Source: Brienomyrus brachyistius
Lineage: Eukaryota > Chordata > Actinopteri > Osteoglossiformes > Mormyridae
Length of the DNA: 64,000 nt
Assembly (NCBI RefSeq): GCF_023856365.1
Contig: NC_064555.1
Span: 17,432,254 to 17,496,253, forward strand
Reading direction: 5' to 3'
The notes under the pieces were generated by a model that was given only the letters and a program-made list of their open reading frames with translations, searched no databases and was not told where the DNA came from. This document shows positions 1-10,805 of the stretch, one piece after another. The translations under genes were made by a program, and so were the position numbers. Numbering within the stretch: the stretch's first letter is position 1; the number at the start of each line of letters is the position of its first letter.

Positions 1-915
1 GCATCAATAAGTGAGAGCATCTTACGAAGCTTGGCTATGTTCCGTAGATGATAAAACGCAGTTATAGTAATACTTCTTATGTGAGCATCAAAGCATAGAT
101 CTGAATCGACAAGAACACCAAGATTTCTAACCACCGTGTTAGGTTGTGTAGGAAGGCTACCAACGTTGAGGTGATATATCAGGGTTAACAGATATGTACA
201 ACTGTGTATCATCTGCATAACAATGAAACCCAATACCATGATTTCTAATAATGTTAGCAAGAGGTAGCATGTATAGGGTAAACAGTAGCGGGCCCAGGAC
301 TGATCCCTGTGGGACACCATATTCAACTTTTGTGGCCTTGGATGATTCATTGTTCACATGGGCATACTGATAGCGATCAGTTAAATATGAGCGGAACCAA
401 GAAAGTGCTGTCCCTGTAATGCCAACTACACCTTCTAACCGGTCCAAGAGGATATTATGGTCCACAGTATCGAACGCTGCAGTTAAATCTAGCAATACCA
501 ACAGAGATACACAGCCACGGTCAGAAGCCACAAGTAAATCATTCATTACTTTGACTAGAGCAGTTTCTGTGCTATGGTTTGGTCTAAAGCCAGACTGATA
601 TAATTCATTGGCATTATTTTTTTGTAGGAAAGAGGACAACTGACGAACTACAACCTTTTCCATGATCTTTGAAATGAAAGGAAGATTTGAGATAGGTCTA
701 TAGTTTCCTAAAACACTGGGTTCAAGATTTGGTTTCTTTAGGACGGGTCTGATAACAGCCATTTTAAAAGGTTTTGGAACATATCCAAGCCTAAGAGAAG
801 AGTTTAACACATTTAACACGGTACTGCCAATCTGTGGTGCAATTTTCTTGAAGAATTTTGTAGGAATTGGGTCTACAAGGCTAGTAGAGGATTTATAGGA
901 GATAATTAAGGTCAA
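1..915 (-). mobile_element. L2-clade LINE fragment, reverse transcriptase region
   Basis: The minus strand from about 915 down to 157 is open and encodes the core of a non-LTR reverse transcriptase. Motifs appear in order: YRPISNLPF, a [13 protein letters not shown] block, [13 protein letters not shown] and the catalytic [11 protein letters not shown]. These are typical of L2/CR1-type LINEs that are abundant in fish. The N-terminal endonuclease is absent, so the copy is 5'-truncated. Its higher-coordinate end runs into a minisatellite. Homology continues to base 1 with the frame broken below 157, and the 3' end lies outside the window. An inactive retrotransposon remnant; the exact family name was not resolved. 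Confidence 0.85.
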
Positions 916-969
916 AAGTTCTGAGTGTGTAATAATTCAAAATGCTTCTGACGCCCCAGATCACTGTCA

Positions 970-1915
970 CACCTTTCCGAGAATTAGCAATCACTGCCCT
1001 GCTCTCAGCACCTTTCCAAGAAGTACCAATCACTGCCCTGCTCTCAGCACCTTTCCGAGAAGTACCAATCACTGCCCTGCTCTCAGCCCCATTCTGAGGA
1101 GCACCAATCTCTGCCCTGCTCTCAGCCCCGTTCCGAGGAGCACCAATCTCTGCCCTGCTCTCAGCACCTTTCCGAGAAGTACCAATCACTGCCCTGCTCT
1201 CAGCACCTTTCCGAGAAGTACCAATCACTGCCCTGCTCTCAGCCCCGTTCCGAGGAGCACCAATCTCTGCCCTGCTCTCAGCCCCGTTCCGAGGAGCACC
1301 AATCTCTGTCCTGGTCTCAGCCCCGTTCCGAGGAGCACTAATCTCTGCCCTGCACTCAGCCCTGTTCCGAGGAGCACCAATCTCTGCCCTGCACTCAGCC
1401 TCGTTCTAAGGAGCACCAATCTCTGCCCTGCACTCAGCCCCGTTCCGAGGAGCACCAATCTCTGCCCTGCACTCAGCCCCATTCCGAGGAGCACTAATCT
1501 CTGCCCTGCACTCAGCCCTGTTCCGAGGAGCACCAATCTCTGCTCTGCACTCAGCCCCGTTCTAAGGAGCACCAATCTCTGCCCTGCACTCAGCCCCGTT
1601 CCGAGGAGCACCAATCTCTGCCCTGCACTCAGCCCCGTTCCGAGGAGCACCAATCTCTGCCCTGCACTCAGCCCCGTTCCGAGGAGCACCAATCTCTGCC
1701 CTGCACTCAGCCCCGTTCTAAGGAGCACCAATCTCTGCCCTGCACTCAGCCCCGTTCCGAGGAGCACCAATCTCTGCCCTGCACTCAGCCCCATTCTGAG
1801 GAGCACCAATCTCTGTCCTGCTCTCAGCCCCATTCCGAGGAGCACCAATCTCTGCCCTGCTCTCAGCCCCGTTCCGAGGAGCACCAATCTCTGCCCTGCA
1901 CTCAGCCCCATTGGC
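970..1915. repeat. 39-bp minisatellite (about 24 copies)
   Basis: Head-to-tail copies of a 39-bp unit containing GAGGAGCACCAATCTCTG and CACTCAGCCCCGTTC. Because 39 is a multiple of three, the minus strand reads as a 13-residue repeat without stops, which is a by-product of the period and not a gene. Two variant classes differ in CTCTCAGC versus CACTCAGC and in CTTTCCGAGAAGT versus GTTCCGAGGAGC. They are partly segregated along the array, which suggests block duplication. Confidence 0.95.
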
Positions 1916-2250
1916 TAAAAAACGAAACCACCAAACTAAAAAAGTACATTCTATACATTATTTATTATTAGTAATATCGCACATCACAATGTATTCGTGC
2001 ATTCCCAATATCTCGAAACTTGAAAATTTCCAGTCTCCCACTTAAAAAAAATTCTATGGAAGAGTTGAACGGAACTGATTTGTAATGTAAATTTACGTAA
2101 GCGGATACTAGTTCCGCTAATGTTTGGTACTTGCATAACACGGTGATCCTCACAGACATGCATGGTAGATCGTGATGTACACCGTATAAACAGTTTCACT
2201 TCACTGTGGCGGCACTGCCTTCACCGAGCTGACCGTTCTACAGTGGAAAC
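1916..2250. other. A/T-rich spacer, nothing recognised
   Basis: Low-complexity A/T-rich DNA between the minisatellite and the next LINE. Short open stretches on the minus strand have no recognisable motif, so I see no gene here. Confidence 0.5.
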
Positions 2251-2254
2251 CCGA

Positions 2255-3740
2255 AGTGTGTGTTTGTTTGTTTATTTTATCGATTCAATTTGTAGACCAC
2301 TTGAATAACAGGAGTTAAACCCAAAGTGCTGCACAGATGATATACCATTAAAAACTACACAAATGAGAAAACAATGTGACAAGAGTGAATTTCAAAAAAG
2401 GTAATGACCGAATAAGCGAAAACACCAAGAGACATAGAAACAGTGACAACCGATAGTCAAACAACTCTCACTAAGGAATAAAAGTGTGTTTTTAAACAAG
2501 ACTTAAAAACAGGCAGCGAGGGTGAGGAATTCTGACATTCAGGGGTAAGTTACACTTTAGGGGCCAGGACAGAAAAGGCCCCATCACCTCTCTGTTTTAG
2601 TCTAGACTTTCTGGCACTCAACAAACACAAACACACACAGAAAAACAGATCAGCAGGCCTGAAACACCTAGCTGGAGTATAAGGAGTAATCAGGTCAGTA
2701 GGGGAAGTAGGAGCAAGTCCACTAATAGCTTTAAAGGTGAACAGGAGAACCTTGTAGCTTATCCTGGACTGCGGGGTGGGGCAGTCATATCCGCAAAGAG
2801 CCGGTGTATATGCGGATTTTTGGGGTAACCTTTAGGTCGGCTGTTCAAACCCAGGTGCAAGGACACTTCAGCCAATCAGTCCTCTAATTAGCAATATATT
2901 TAGGGAGTTGTAGCAAAAAACTGCACACAAAACGACTCTTTCTGGATAAAATTACCCACTACTGTTCTAGACTGTATCGGCAGCCAGTGGAGGTACTGGT
3001 GCGATGTGGTAGTGCCTGTTAGAGACGTGCTGCAGTGTTCTGCACCAGCTGTAGACGGAGAGGGAAGCTTGGCTCACCCCCAAATTCAGGGCGTTATGGT
3101 GAATCAGCTGAAATTAAATAAACACACGTTTAGCTTTTTCAAAATCATGAAATGATAAAAAGGGCTTGATTTTGGATAAAATTCTTACTTGAAAGAAGCT
3201 TGATTTGATCACTGAGCTGATCTATTTGTCCATTTTAAAATTGCTGTCCATAAACACACCCAAATTCTTTGCGGAGGGCTTAATGTAAGGTTAATCTGGG
3301 AGGAATCACTGGTCCCACTGGGCCCAAAGATGAGGACCCTGGTTTTAATCTCATTGAAGTTTAAAAAATAAAGGCCATACGGGCTTTGATGAACAACAAC
3401 AGTTTTAAAAAGTTATCTTTCCATTTCAGAGGTAAGTAGACTGGGGTGTTGTCTGCATAACAATGAAAAGAAATGCAATATTTTCTTAAAATAGATCCTG
3501 GGGAAATATGTACAGAGATAAAAAGACCCAGGATAGATCCTTGGGGGGCTCCACAGTGGAGTGCTAAGGAGGACATACAGTCACCTACGCTGACAGAAAA
3601 ACTCCTGTCGGACAAATTAGATTTAAGCCACTCCAATGCGGTGCCTTTAATACCCACGTAATGCTCCAGGCAGGAGATGAGCATGTTGTGATAAACTGTG
3701 TCAAATGCTGCTGTAAGATGTAAAGGAATCAAGATGGCAT
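2255..3740 (-). mobile_element. Second L2-type LINE fragment (RT end plus 3' region)
   Basis: On the minus strand, about 3732-3361 encodes a decayed reverse-transcriptase segment. It has [20 protein letters not shown] and FHCYADNTPVY; the last is a mutated YADD box. Downstream, 3360-2255 matches the familiar teleost LINE 3' portion (GCAGCCAGTGGAGGTACTGG, CAAGTCCACTAATAGCTTTA) and ends in a TTTATTT-rich tract. A ~195-bp insertion at 2772-2966 interrupts it. The 5' side stops where the 38-bp minisatellite begins. Inactive. Confidence 0.75.
2772..2966. mobile_element. Short element nested in the LINE
   Basis: The LINE is continuous on either side of this block. The flanks are CTGGACTG (2764-2771) and CTAGACTG (2967-2974), an 8-bp target-site duplication with one mismatch. 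The insert contains GCAAAGAGCCGGTGTATATG and AGCCAATCAGTCCTCTAATT, and no coding sequence. An 8-bp duplication would suit a hAT-type non-autonomous element, but no clear terminal inverted repeat was seen. Confidence 0.5.
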
Positions 3741-3756
3741 GATCACCGGAATAACT

Positions 3757-4710
3757 TTGAAGTGAGCTGGAACCACCCTGTGACTAGGACCTGTTTGAAG
3801 TGAGCTGGAACCGCACTGTGACTAGGACCTGTTTGAAGTGGGCTGGAACCACACTGTGACTAGGACCTGTTTTAAGTGAGCTGGAACCGCACTGCGACTA
3901 GGACCTGTTTGAAGTGAGCTGGAACCGCCCTGCGACTAGGACCTGTTTGAAGTGAGCTGGAACCGCACTGCGACTAGGACCTGTTTGAAGTGAGCTGGAA
4001 CCGTACTGTGACTAGGACCTGTTTGAAGTGAGCTGGAATCGCACTGCGACTAGGACCTGTTTGAAGTGAGCTGGAACCGCACTGCGACTAGGACCTGTTT
4101 AAAGTGAGCTGGAACCGCACTGTGACTAGGACCTGTTTGAAGTGAGCTGGAACCGCACTGCGACTAGGACCTGTTTGAAGTGAGCTGGAACCGCCCTGCG
4201 ACTAGGACCTGTTTGAAGTGAGCTGGAACCGCACTGCGACTAGGACCTGTTTGAAGTGAGCTGGAACCGCACTGCGACTAGGACCTGTTTGAAGTGAGCT
4301 GGAACCACACTGTGACTAGGACCTGTTTGAAGTGAGCTGGAACCGCACTGCGACTAGGACCTGTTTGAAGTGAGCTGGAACCGCACTGCGACTAGGACCT
4401 GTTTGAAGTGAGCTGGAACCGTACTGCGACTAGGACCTGTTTGAAGTGAGCTGGAACCGCACTGCGACTAGGACCTGTTTGAAGTGAGCTGGAACCGCAC
4501 TGCGACTAGGACCTGTTTGAAGTGAGCTGGAACCGCACTGCGACTAGGACCTGTTTAAAGTGAGCTGGAACCGCACTGCGACTAGGACCTGTTTAAAGTG
4601 AGCTGGAACCGCACTGTGACTAGGACCTGTTTGAAGTGAGCTGGAACCGCACTGTGACTAGGACCTGTTTGAAGTGAGCTGGAACCACACTGTGACCAGG
4701 ACCTGTTTGC
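3757..4710. repeat. 38-bp minisatellite (about 25 copies)
   Basis: Tandem copies of a 38-bp unit (TTTGAAGTGAGCTGGAACCG followed by CACTGCGACTAGGACCTG). Units differ mainly at CpG-type positions (GCGAC/GTGAC, CCGCAC/CCACAC). The array directly abuts the broken LINE on its left. Confidence 0.95.
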
Positions 4711-5450
4711 TGCATGGCTCAGTTCCTGTATGCCAGTGGAGAAGCGCCATAAGCAGCCATCTTACTGGCCTGCTTTACACACACAGTCACACGAGGCTGC
4801 GTGTGCTGACTCACTCTCTGTGTATTGCAAGTGGGAAAAAGCGGGATCGTCAGAGTGCAGATGTAGTGAAGAGATGTTAGGTAGGCTCACGGCCCTTTCC
4901 CCCGCCGCTCACCATTAAGGTGGAATCTCTGGGGAGGGGTGCACTACATCCCTGCACTAAACTTAACCTGGTGTGTGGCTAATGCAGCATCTGAAAATCA
5001 CCTGAAGGCACCCGTGTTCGGGTAAAGACACGTGGGGACCTATGAGTGTCCTCGTGCCCCCATGCCGATCTGTTTGCTCTCCTGTCCCTTCTGGGGGACA
5101 GTTAAGCACCAGATTTTCACCCTTGACTCCGAGCCTCTGCCCAGGTTGTCTGCTATTTAGCGTGATCAGCCTGGCTGGCAGTGAAGGAGCAGCCCAGCTG
5201 CTTAGTCCCGTGAGACAGGTCAGCCCAGAATAGCCACCTGACATAAGGCAGGGAATCCACTATTTCATTTGCCAGGATTAACAGGGGTGGGCGGAGGTGG
5301 GTTTGGGGAGAGCAGACACACTCATGTGCAGCCAAAGGTGTCTATGTATATTGACATTTAAGCAGACACTCTTGTACAGGCTACGCAAATTTACATAACT
5401 ACACACAGCTACATTACAAAACTGCCCACCAGACCTAACTACCCAGTGCC
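4711..5450. other. Intergenic, no gene recognised
   Basis: Mixed-composition DNA with short overlapping open stretches on both strands, none with domain-like sequence or plausible splice structure. Confidence 0.4.
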
Positions 5451-5578
5451 CGTCCGTCCGTCCATCCATCCATCCATCCATCCATCCATCCATCCATCCA
5501 TTTTCAGTACAGGGAAGCAATGGTCACGAGGCAGGGAGCAACCCAGGATGGGGGGGGGGGGGGGCAGCCCATCGCAGT
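5450..5578 (-). mobile_element. 5'-truncated SINE, ATCC tail
   Basis: A (GTCC/ATCC)n tract at 5450-5500 is followed by CACGAGGCAGGGAGCAACCC and CAGCCCATCGCAG. This is the 3' part of the SINE seen full-length at 37773-38130, in minus orientation. It stops at CCCATCGCAG, the same internal point as the copies at 61082 and 63764. A run of 15 or so G residues interrupts it. Confidence 0.75.
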
Positions 5579-5714
5579 CATTTGATTATACAGCTTGATA
5601 ATATTTTATTTTTGCTTTTCCTTTCTGTGAACCATTTATCTGATTAGTAGCAAATACTTAGTGTGGAGTCAGATTTCATAAAGGTCATGATCTGCATGAT
5701 GCTCTTTCAAGTGT

Positions 5715-6050
5715 GTGTGTGTGTGCGTGCATGCGTGTGTGCATGTATGTGTATGTGTGTCTGGTTTTTGTAATTATTACATCATTGTGACCAGATTTCC
5801 CCACACTGTGATAAAAACTTTTCACTTGACTGTGTGGGGACATTTTTTTTCAGTCCCCACAAGGATAACCTCAATTTTATGAAAACCTGTGACTGCAAAC
5901 GAAAAACTAAAAATGTCAAAAGTCTTCTGTTTGGTTACTTATGGTTCAGGTTAGGGCTGGGTTAGGGTTAAGGGTGTCATATTTGGGCTTAGGGTTATTC
6001 CAGCAGAAATGAGTGAAGTCCCCTTAAAGATATGAATATGTGGACTGTGT
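5715..6050 (+). repeat. GTGGGGAC-type teleost interspersed element, copy 1
   Basis: Starts after a (GT)n tract. Contains two GTGGGGACA/CCCCACA segments, AAAACTAAAAATG and a GGTTAGGGCTGGGTTAGGGT core. The same modules recur at 6670-6920, 14400-14635 and 60728-60935. Common in fish genomes; transposon class not determined. Confidence 0.6.
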
Positions 6051-6669
6051 GTCTATGTGTCTCCAGCCTTTGGCTCCCTGAGGACACAGAAGTAGGTTGC
6101 TAAGGTATTAAGGATCCCATGGGTAGGGATGGGGAACCTGCCCTGCCCCCCACCCCATTTTGACAGCCCCATGGGGCCCCATTTTGACAGCTTCCAGTCA
6201 AAATAATGAGTTTATTGCCATTTGGATGCGTGACATCAGCATATTTTGTCAGGAACTGTTTGTATGTAGTAAGTACCTGTGAATGAAGCCTCTACTCTCA
6301 TTATCCCCACAGTCACATGACAAAGGCAGGAGCCAATCAGGTGGAAGCATGTGCTCAAAAGCCTGGTGCAGCACCGACTAGGAGGCAGGACGAAGAGGCT
6401 GCTGACAGAACCTAGGAATACCACGGCTGAGCAGATGCTTTAGCGGTAAGTAATAGGGGTTCCCCATGGGGCCGCGTGAGGGGTGGGGCATCTTCCGGGT
6501 GGGCGTTTGGTCCTGACAGGTCACATGATGCATGATGCCAGAAGGTTACATGATGCTGAGATTGGGTGAATGGTGATGGGATCTGGGTGTCTTCATTTTG
6601 GAAAAAAAGAAATGTGGGGGGGTTAGGGAGCGGCGAGTCACACAGCCGTGTGAATCTCTAACTGTGTGA

Positions 6670-6925
6670 GGGTGCATGTGTGTGTCTGGGTTATGCGTAA
6701 ATTACTATGTAAGGACAATGTTTGTGTGATACAAACCTGTTATTTTTGACATTGTGGGGACCACCTTTTTGGTCCTCTCAGGCCGAAACTCAATTTTATA
6801 AAAATCTGTGATGCAATCAATAAACTAAAAATGCCGGAAGTCTCGTATTTTGTTTGGTTACTTATGGTTAAGGTTAGGACTGGATAGGGGTGAAGGTGGT
6901 CATTGCTGGGATTGCGGTGTGTACG
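6670..6925 (+). repeat. GTGGGGAC-type teleost interspersed element, copy 2
   Basis: Same order of modules as copy 1: a GT-rich start, ATTGTGGGGACCACC, CTCAATTTTATAAAAATCTG, a TTGGTTACTTATGGTTAAGG stretch. No coding capacity. Confidence 0.6.
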
Positions 6926-8223
6926 CTATAGGATACAGTGTGCTGTCTGAGGCCAATGCTGACCTACACTCGCCTTGTTTACTAAGTGACTAAATCTTTA
7001 ATCATGGAGCTCCACAGTGGTTCCTGGTGTGGTTAATTAATTAGCCTTAGCCTGAACTGTCCATGTCCTCGTTTTGCTCTGTTTTTTTTTTTTTGTCCCA
7101 ATATGCGATTAATATACAATAGATCAGTAAAACCTGACTTACATATTAAATGTCCTGATGAACCTGGATGTAGATCAATTGAACTTAAACTGTGATGCAG
7201 TAAATAGAGCATTAAAGTTGGAAGTTCAGAGTGTGTGAAGGAGCCTCCAGGTCAGCTTGTGGCCCAGCTGAGCAGCCACCCCCTGCCTTGGGGGCCCTGA
7301 TGGTCAGTTCGACCTCAGAGGTGCTGCTTCTGACACAGTGTCAAACCTCAGGTACACCCCAGTCTTCTTCTCCAGACGGTGCCCTCCACCTCCTTTCTGT
7401 GTCCCATCGTGTCCACAGCCACCCGCCAGTAGGAGGCCCCGGTTCTCTCTCCCACCTTGGTTCCCTCTGTACGTTTACCCTCCTAAAGGAATTCCTTCTA
7501 CTTCTCACTCAGACGCTTACCTGCTAAGCGCTGGTTCCTTAATTTCCACAGGTCAGCGTTTAAATCCATCGATTCAAACTTCTTTCCAGAATTTCCTTCC
7601 GGTTCAAGTATCTATCCAATTCAGCATTTGTTGCTTAGGAAACTGTGATGGCTTGCGGTGCTGTCTATGCAGAAAATGAGCAGGCAAACATCCCATCAAG
7701 CCGTTGCCATAGACACCACATGACACATGCCAGTCAGTTGCCTCCTGGGACCCAATCTCCTCTCTGTCTCCTCTGCAGTTGGCACTAGCAGGACCTACGG
7801 GCAGTATCATTAAAGGCATCTCTGCCATTTGCATGCAAGTTGTCTGGTGTCATGTTCTCTCAGTTTGGGCATCTGATGAACTGGTGGAAAGTGTGCAGAG
7901 TGGTGGGAATACAGAGATGACGAGGAAGAGACAGGAAGTGCCCTGATGTAACCACAATAGGGCCGGGATTTCAAATTTGTAGTCCAGACCAAACACTTCC
8001 GCATATACTGACGTAAACAATGACAGTAACAATATGTCCGGGATTACACCATCTGTTGTTGATAAGCATTGTAAGACCCCATTGTTGTCATTAACCAGGA
8101 AAATTAAAGAGTTGAGAGTAAAGAACTGCAGCTGTCCTGCAGGTAATTCTCCGTCGGTTTGCACCTTGTGGCCTCCTGGAGAAGCACTATTAATCTGACT
8201 GCATGACCTCCTGTCCTCTCCAG
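6926..8223. other. Region upstream of the first recognised prdm1 exon
   Basis: No gene recognised. A non-coding first exon and promoter of the prdm1-type gene probably lie here or further left, but no TATA box or CpG-rich start site stands out. Confidence 0.35.
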
Positions 8224-8441
8224 GGACTTTCCATGAGTGAGATGGGAAGTGAGTGAGACAGATCTTCAAGATGAAGCTGGAAATAGTCCCGCAAGACATG
8301 AATCAATGGAGGGATGCAGACTTTGCCCGGAGCTGCACGTACATCGTCCTGGACCAGGCCTCGGAACCAGGCTTTGGGATTCCCCGTGCTGTGACCTCCA
8401 TCCTGCAAAACCTCACATTTGGCTATGGCCCGGACAACGAG
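8224..8441 (+). CDS. prdm1: prdm1-type exon 1: 5' leader end and N-terminus (coding 8271-8441)
   Basis: An acceptor (CCTGTCCTCTCCAG) ends at 8223 and a donor (GAG|GTACGG) starts at 8442. Coding runs from ATG 8271, the first in-frame ATG after the stop at 8250-8252, for 57 codons ending in phase 0. The peptide begins MKLEIVPQDMNQW and contains FARSCTYIVLD. These align with the PRDM1 N-terminus (MKMD...DMTLW, CTYIVND). A short upstream ORF (8233-8256) sits in the leader. One or more 5' non-coding exons are expected further upstream. Confidence 0.82.
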
Positions 8442-9564
8442 GTACGGCACACTCTTGGGGTCAAAGGTCACATTAGCCTCAGCCTCCAACAAACTCAGCC
8501 TGTGGCTGCAGTTTTTGTTGACTCGCACATCATGGGGCAGCCTAGTTTGGTTTTTAACTCTCACCATCTCACGCAATCCTCCATCCTCTCTGCACGCCTC
8601 TCTGCCTCTGTCTGGCATAAATGCAGCTAGTATTTCCGAACTGTACCTTCAATAAAACAACAAAAAATTCTTCCCTGACAAAACAGCAAAAATTTTCCAT
8701 GTGATTGCATAATTTCATTCCCGCATGGATGCTTTTCTAATTGGGTGATTCATATTTACCACTTCAACTAAAGGCTGTGGGTTGTCATAACATGCACATA
8801 GGTGTTTGAGAAAGATTGTGTCATTTTATTTACACAAGTACAGTTAAGCACTTTTGCACAAGGAAGGACAGTGACATCTGTGTCTGTTTTTAAAGTTCTT
8901 TCCTTCCAAAAATGTTTGACTGAAAACAACGTTTGATTTACCACAATATGGCGTATCTTCGACTTGAGAGGCAGCCGTCGCTCAGTCACGTGACTCTTAT
9001 CTGTGACACCTTGGTACGGCCTCCAGCGCGGAGCTGGCCTGCACTCGGCCGACGGGGGTGGCTCACTCTCTGCGTCCTGTTTGCTGCAGCTGAGCTGATT
9101 TTCCTTGCGATGGTTCTCGCATGGAAGCCAGCGACATGCTAAGAGGCGCTCCTCTGCCAAGAGCCTCAAGGCACAGTGTCCGTGCTCTGGCTGTTTCAGC
9201 GGTACAACTCCAAAAAGAAGAAAGAAAACATGACCACGGCGGGTAGCGGCATGGGGCAGGCTGCGCGTCCCGCTGCAGCCGCTATAGCCCAGCCTCAGGC
9301 ACTCGCGCATGCAGCCACATGTAAACGGAAACCTGCAGCAAACGAGTGAGAAAAGTGTCAAAGGAGGTGTGAAAACCGACAATGCGAATGGCCCGATAAC
9401 AATCGATTTCTTTTCCCACTTTCACAGCAAGTGCTGGTGAGAAGTCAGAGTTCCTCTTTCCTCGAAGAGAGCGTCATTGTCTGCGAGTTGCGAGTGTGCC
9501 CCAGCACTCTCACCCGCGTCCTGGAGCTCGCTTGCTCGCTTGCACGCATGCAGTCATGCACGCA

Positions 9565-9566
<2 letters not shown>

Positions 9567-9619
<53 letters not shown>
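9567..9619. repeat. (CA)n microsatellite
   Basis: More than 25 uninterrupted CA units. Confidence 0.97.
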
Positions 9620-9623
<4 letters not shown>

Positions 9624-9960
9624 GCCCACCTGCTCGGTCTTACCCATCAACCCCTGCGATGGTTAATTGGCTTGAAGCTGAGGGGGTCAGTGGCTGAAGA
9701 ATGAAAAGGAAATTGACATAAGCAAAACAAAAGTGTGGACTGCGCTGGGATGGGAGGGAACAGGGAATCCACCCACACTCCCGATGTTCCTGACCACATC
9801 ACTGTCACGCTAATTTCGGTAACTAGATGTGTTAGTCTGCTCTGTCTGTGTACATGTACAGAATGTTTATTCTGCTGTTCCTGCAAGAAAGGCCACAGGA
9901 ACTCTTGTCTGTGGAAGTGGCCAGTGGTTGGGGGGAGGGGGGCTCTGACGTTCTTCTGAT

Positions 9961-10130
9961 GGGGCGCTGTGCAGCTTTGTGGACTAGCCCTCTATGCCTG
10001 TAATCAGAAGGTTGCCAGTTCAAATCCCCAAAATGAGCTAGGCCTTTGAGCGCTATCGCCCTGCTGTATGTTACTATGGAAAAAAATTGCCTGTAAATCC
10101 TCCGTTTGGGGCGGATCAGCTCATTCATTT
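9961..10130 (+). mobile_element. tRNA-derived SINE-like element
   Basis: Contains GGCGCTGTGCAGCTTTGTGG and GGTTGCCAGTTCAAATCCCC, which resemble the A and B boxes of a RNA polymerase III promoter, then CTAGGCCTTTGAGC. Related copies: 18140-18295, 23465-23650, 26885-27145 and 45963-46143. Confidence 0.6.
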
Positions 10131-10268
10131 AGACACACGGCCATTTCCAAGGCTGCTGAGGAAGCCTCCCATCCTGTCGTATCTGTGGAAATCTGTGAAA
10201 ACAGCGAAAAAAAACTCACCCCCCCCCCCCCCCCATGACTGTGAGGTCACTAGGGCCCTTTCCTGCAG

Positions 10269-10376
10269 GTCTCCGGAGTCTTTAGTAAGGGGTACATTCC
10301 CCAGGACACCCGATTTGGGCCCCTTGAGAGGGGACATCTACACTCGCAATGGTCTCCCTCCACAAACCAGCAGAAG
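10269..10376 (+). CDS. prdm1: prdm1-type exon 2: first half of PR domain, frameshifted
   Basis: The acceptor TTTCCTGCAG ends at 10268. The first 19 codons read VSGVFSKGYIPQDTRFGPL, matching the PRDM1 PR-domain start (VIGVMSKEYIPKGTRFGPL). After this the conserved continuation (GDIYT, then RRYAW for the usual RKYFW) lies in the +1 frame, as if one base was gained in GAGAGGGGAC (10326-10335). In the spliced frame the exon instead continues ERGHLHSQW... without a stop to AAG|GTATGC at 10376. At 108 bp it keeps phase 0 with the next exon, so the mRNA may stay open with about 17 unrelated residues. Exact exon boundaries are inferred. A sequencing indel is possible. Confidence 0.7.
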
Positions 10377-10383
10377 GTATGCA

Positions 10384-10805
10384 TGGACACACATGGAAAA
10401 GCAGGAATCAGTGACACACAAGGAGACAGTGAGCAGAGACACACAGAAAAAAACTGTGAACAGCAACACACATGGAATCGCAGCAAGCAGAGACACAAGG
10501 AGATGCAATGCAGTGAGCAAGACTCAAGGAGATGCAACGAACAGCAACACACACGGAAATGCAGGGAGCAGAGACACAAAGGAAATGCAGTGAACAGCAA
10601 CACGCATGGAATCGCAGCAAGCAATGACACAAACATAAACACAGAGAGCAGTGACGAGGAACAGCAACACACACGAAAACACAGCTTGCAGCAACGCATA
10701 CGGAAACACAGCAAGTTGCAACATGGAAATGCAGTGAACAGGAACACACACAGAAACAGAGGGAACAGCGACACACGCGGAAACACAGCGGACTCCCACA
10801 CTGAC
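10384..10805. repeat. Degenerate ~26-bp minisatellite abutting prdm1 exon 2
   Basis: Irregular tandem copies of a ~26-bp unit such as GCAGTGAACAGCAACACACA plus GGAAAT. It starts only a few bases after the exon 2 donor. Many units contain GTGAGC or GTGAAC, so the array is rich in potential 5' splice sites. Confidence 0.85.

Larger units (their letters stand above)
8442..10268. other. prdm1-type intron 1
   Basis: Holds a (CA)n microsatellite at 9567-9619 and a tRNA-like SINE at 9961-10130. No other gene is recognised. A poly-C run lies at 10220-10234, just upstream of the exon 2 acceptor. Confidence 0.6.

Noticed and set aside
1225..1911. A 228-codon minus-strand open frame of 13-residue repeats
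   Set aside because: Created by the 39-bp minisatellite; no start context, splice sites or protein family.
5940..5975. GGGTTAGGGTTAAGG as an interstitial telomere repeat
   Set aside because: The same short motif is an internal part of the GTGGGGAC-type element in all its copies.
8768..9382. A 204-codon minus-strand frame
   Set aside because: No recognisable domain; within prdm1 intron 1 and without plausible splice or conserved motif.
9961..10130. A functional tRNA gene
   Set aside because: Only A/B-box-like segments are present. It cannot form a full cloverleaf and it recurs as a dispersed SINE.
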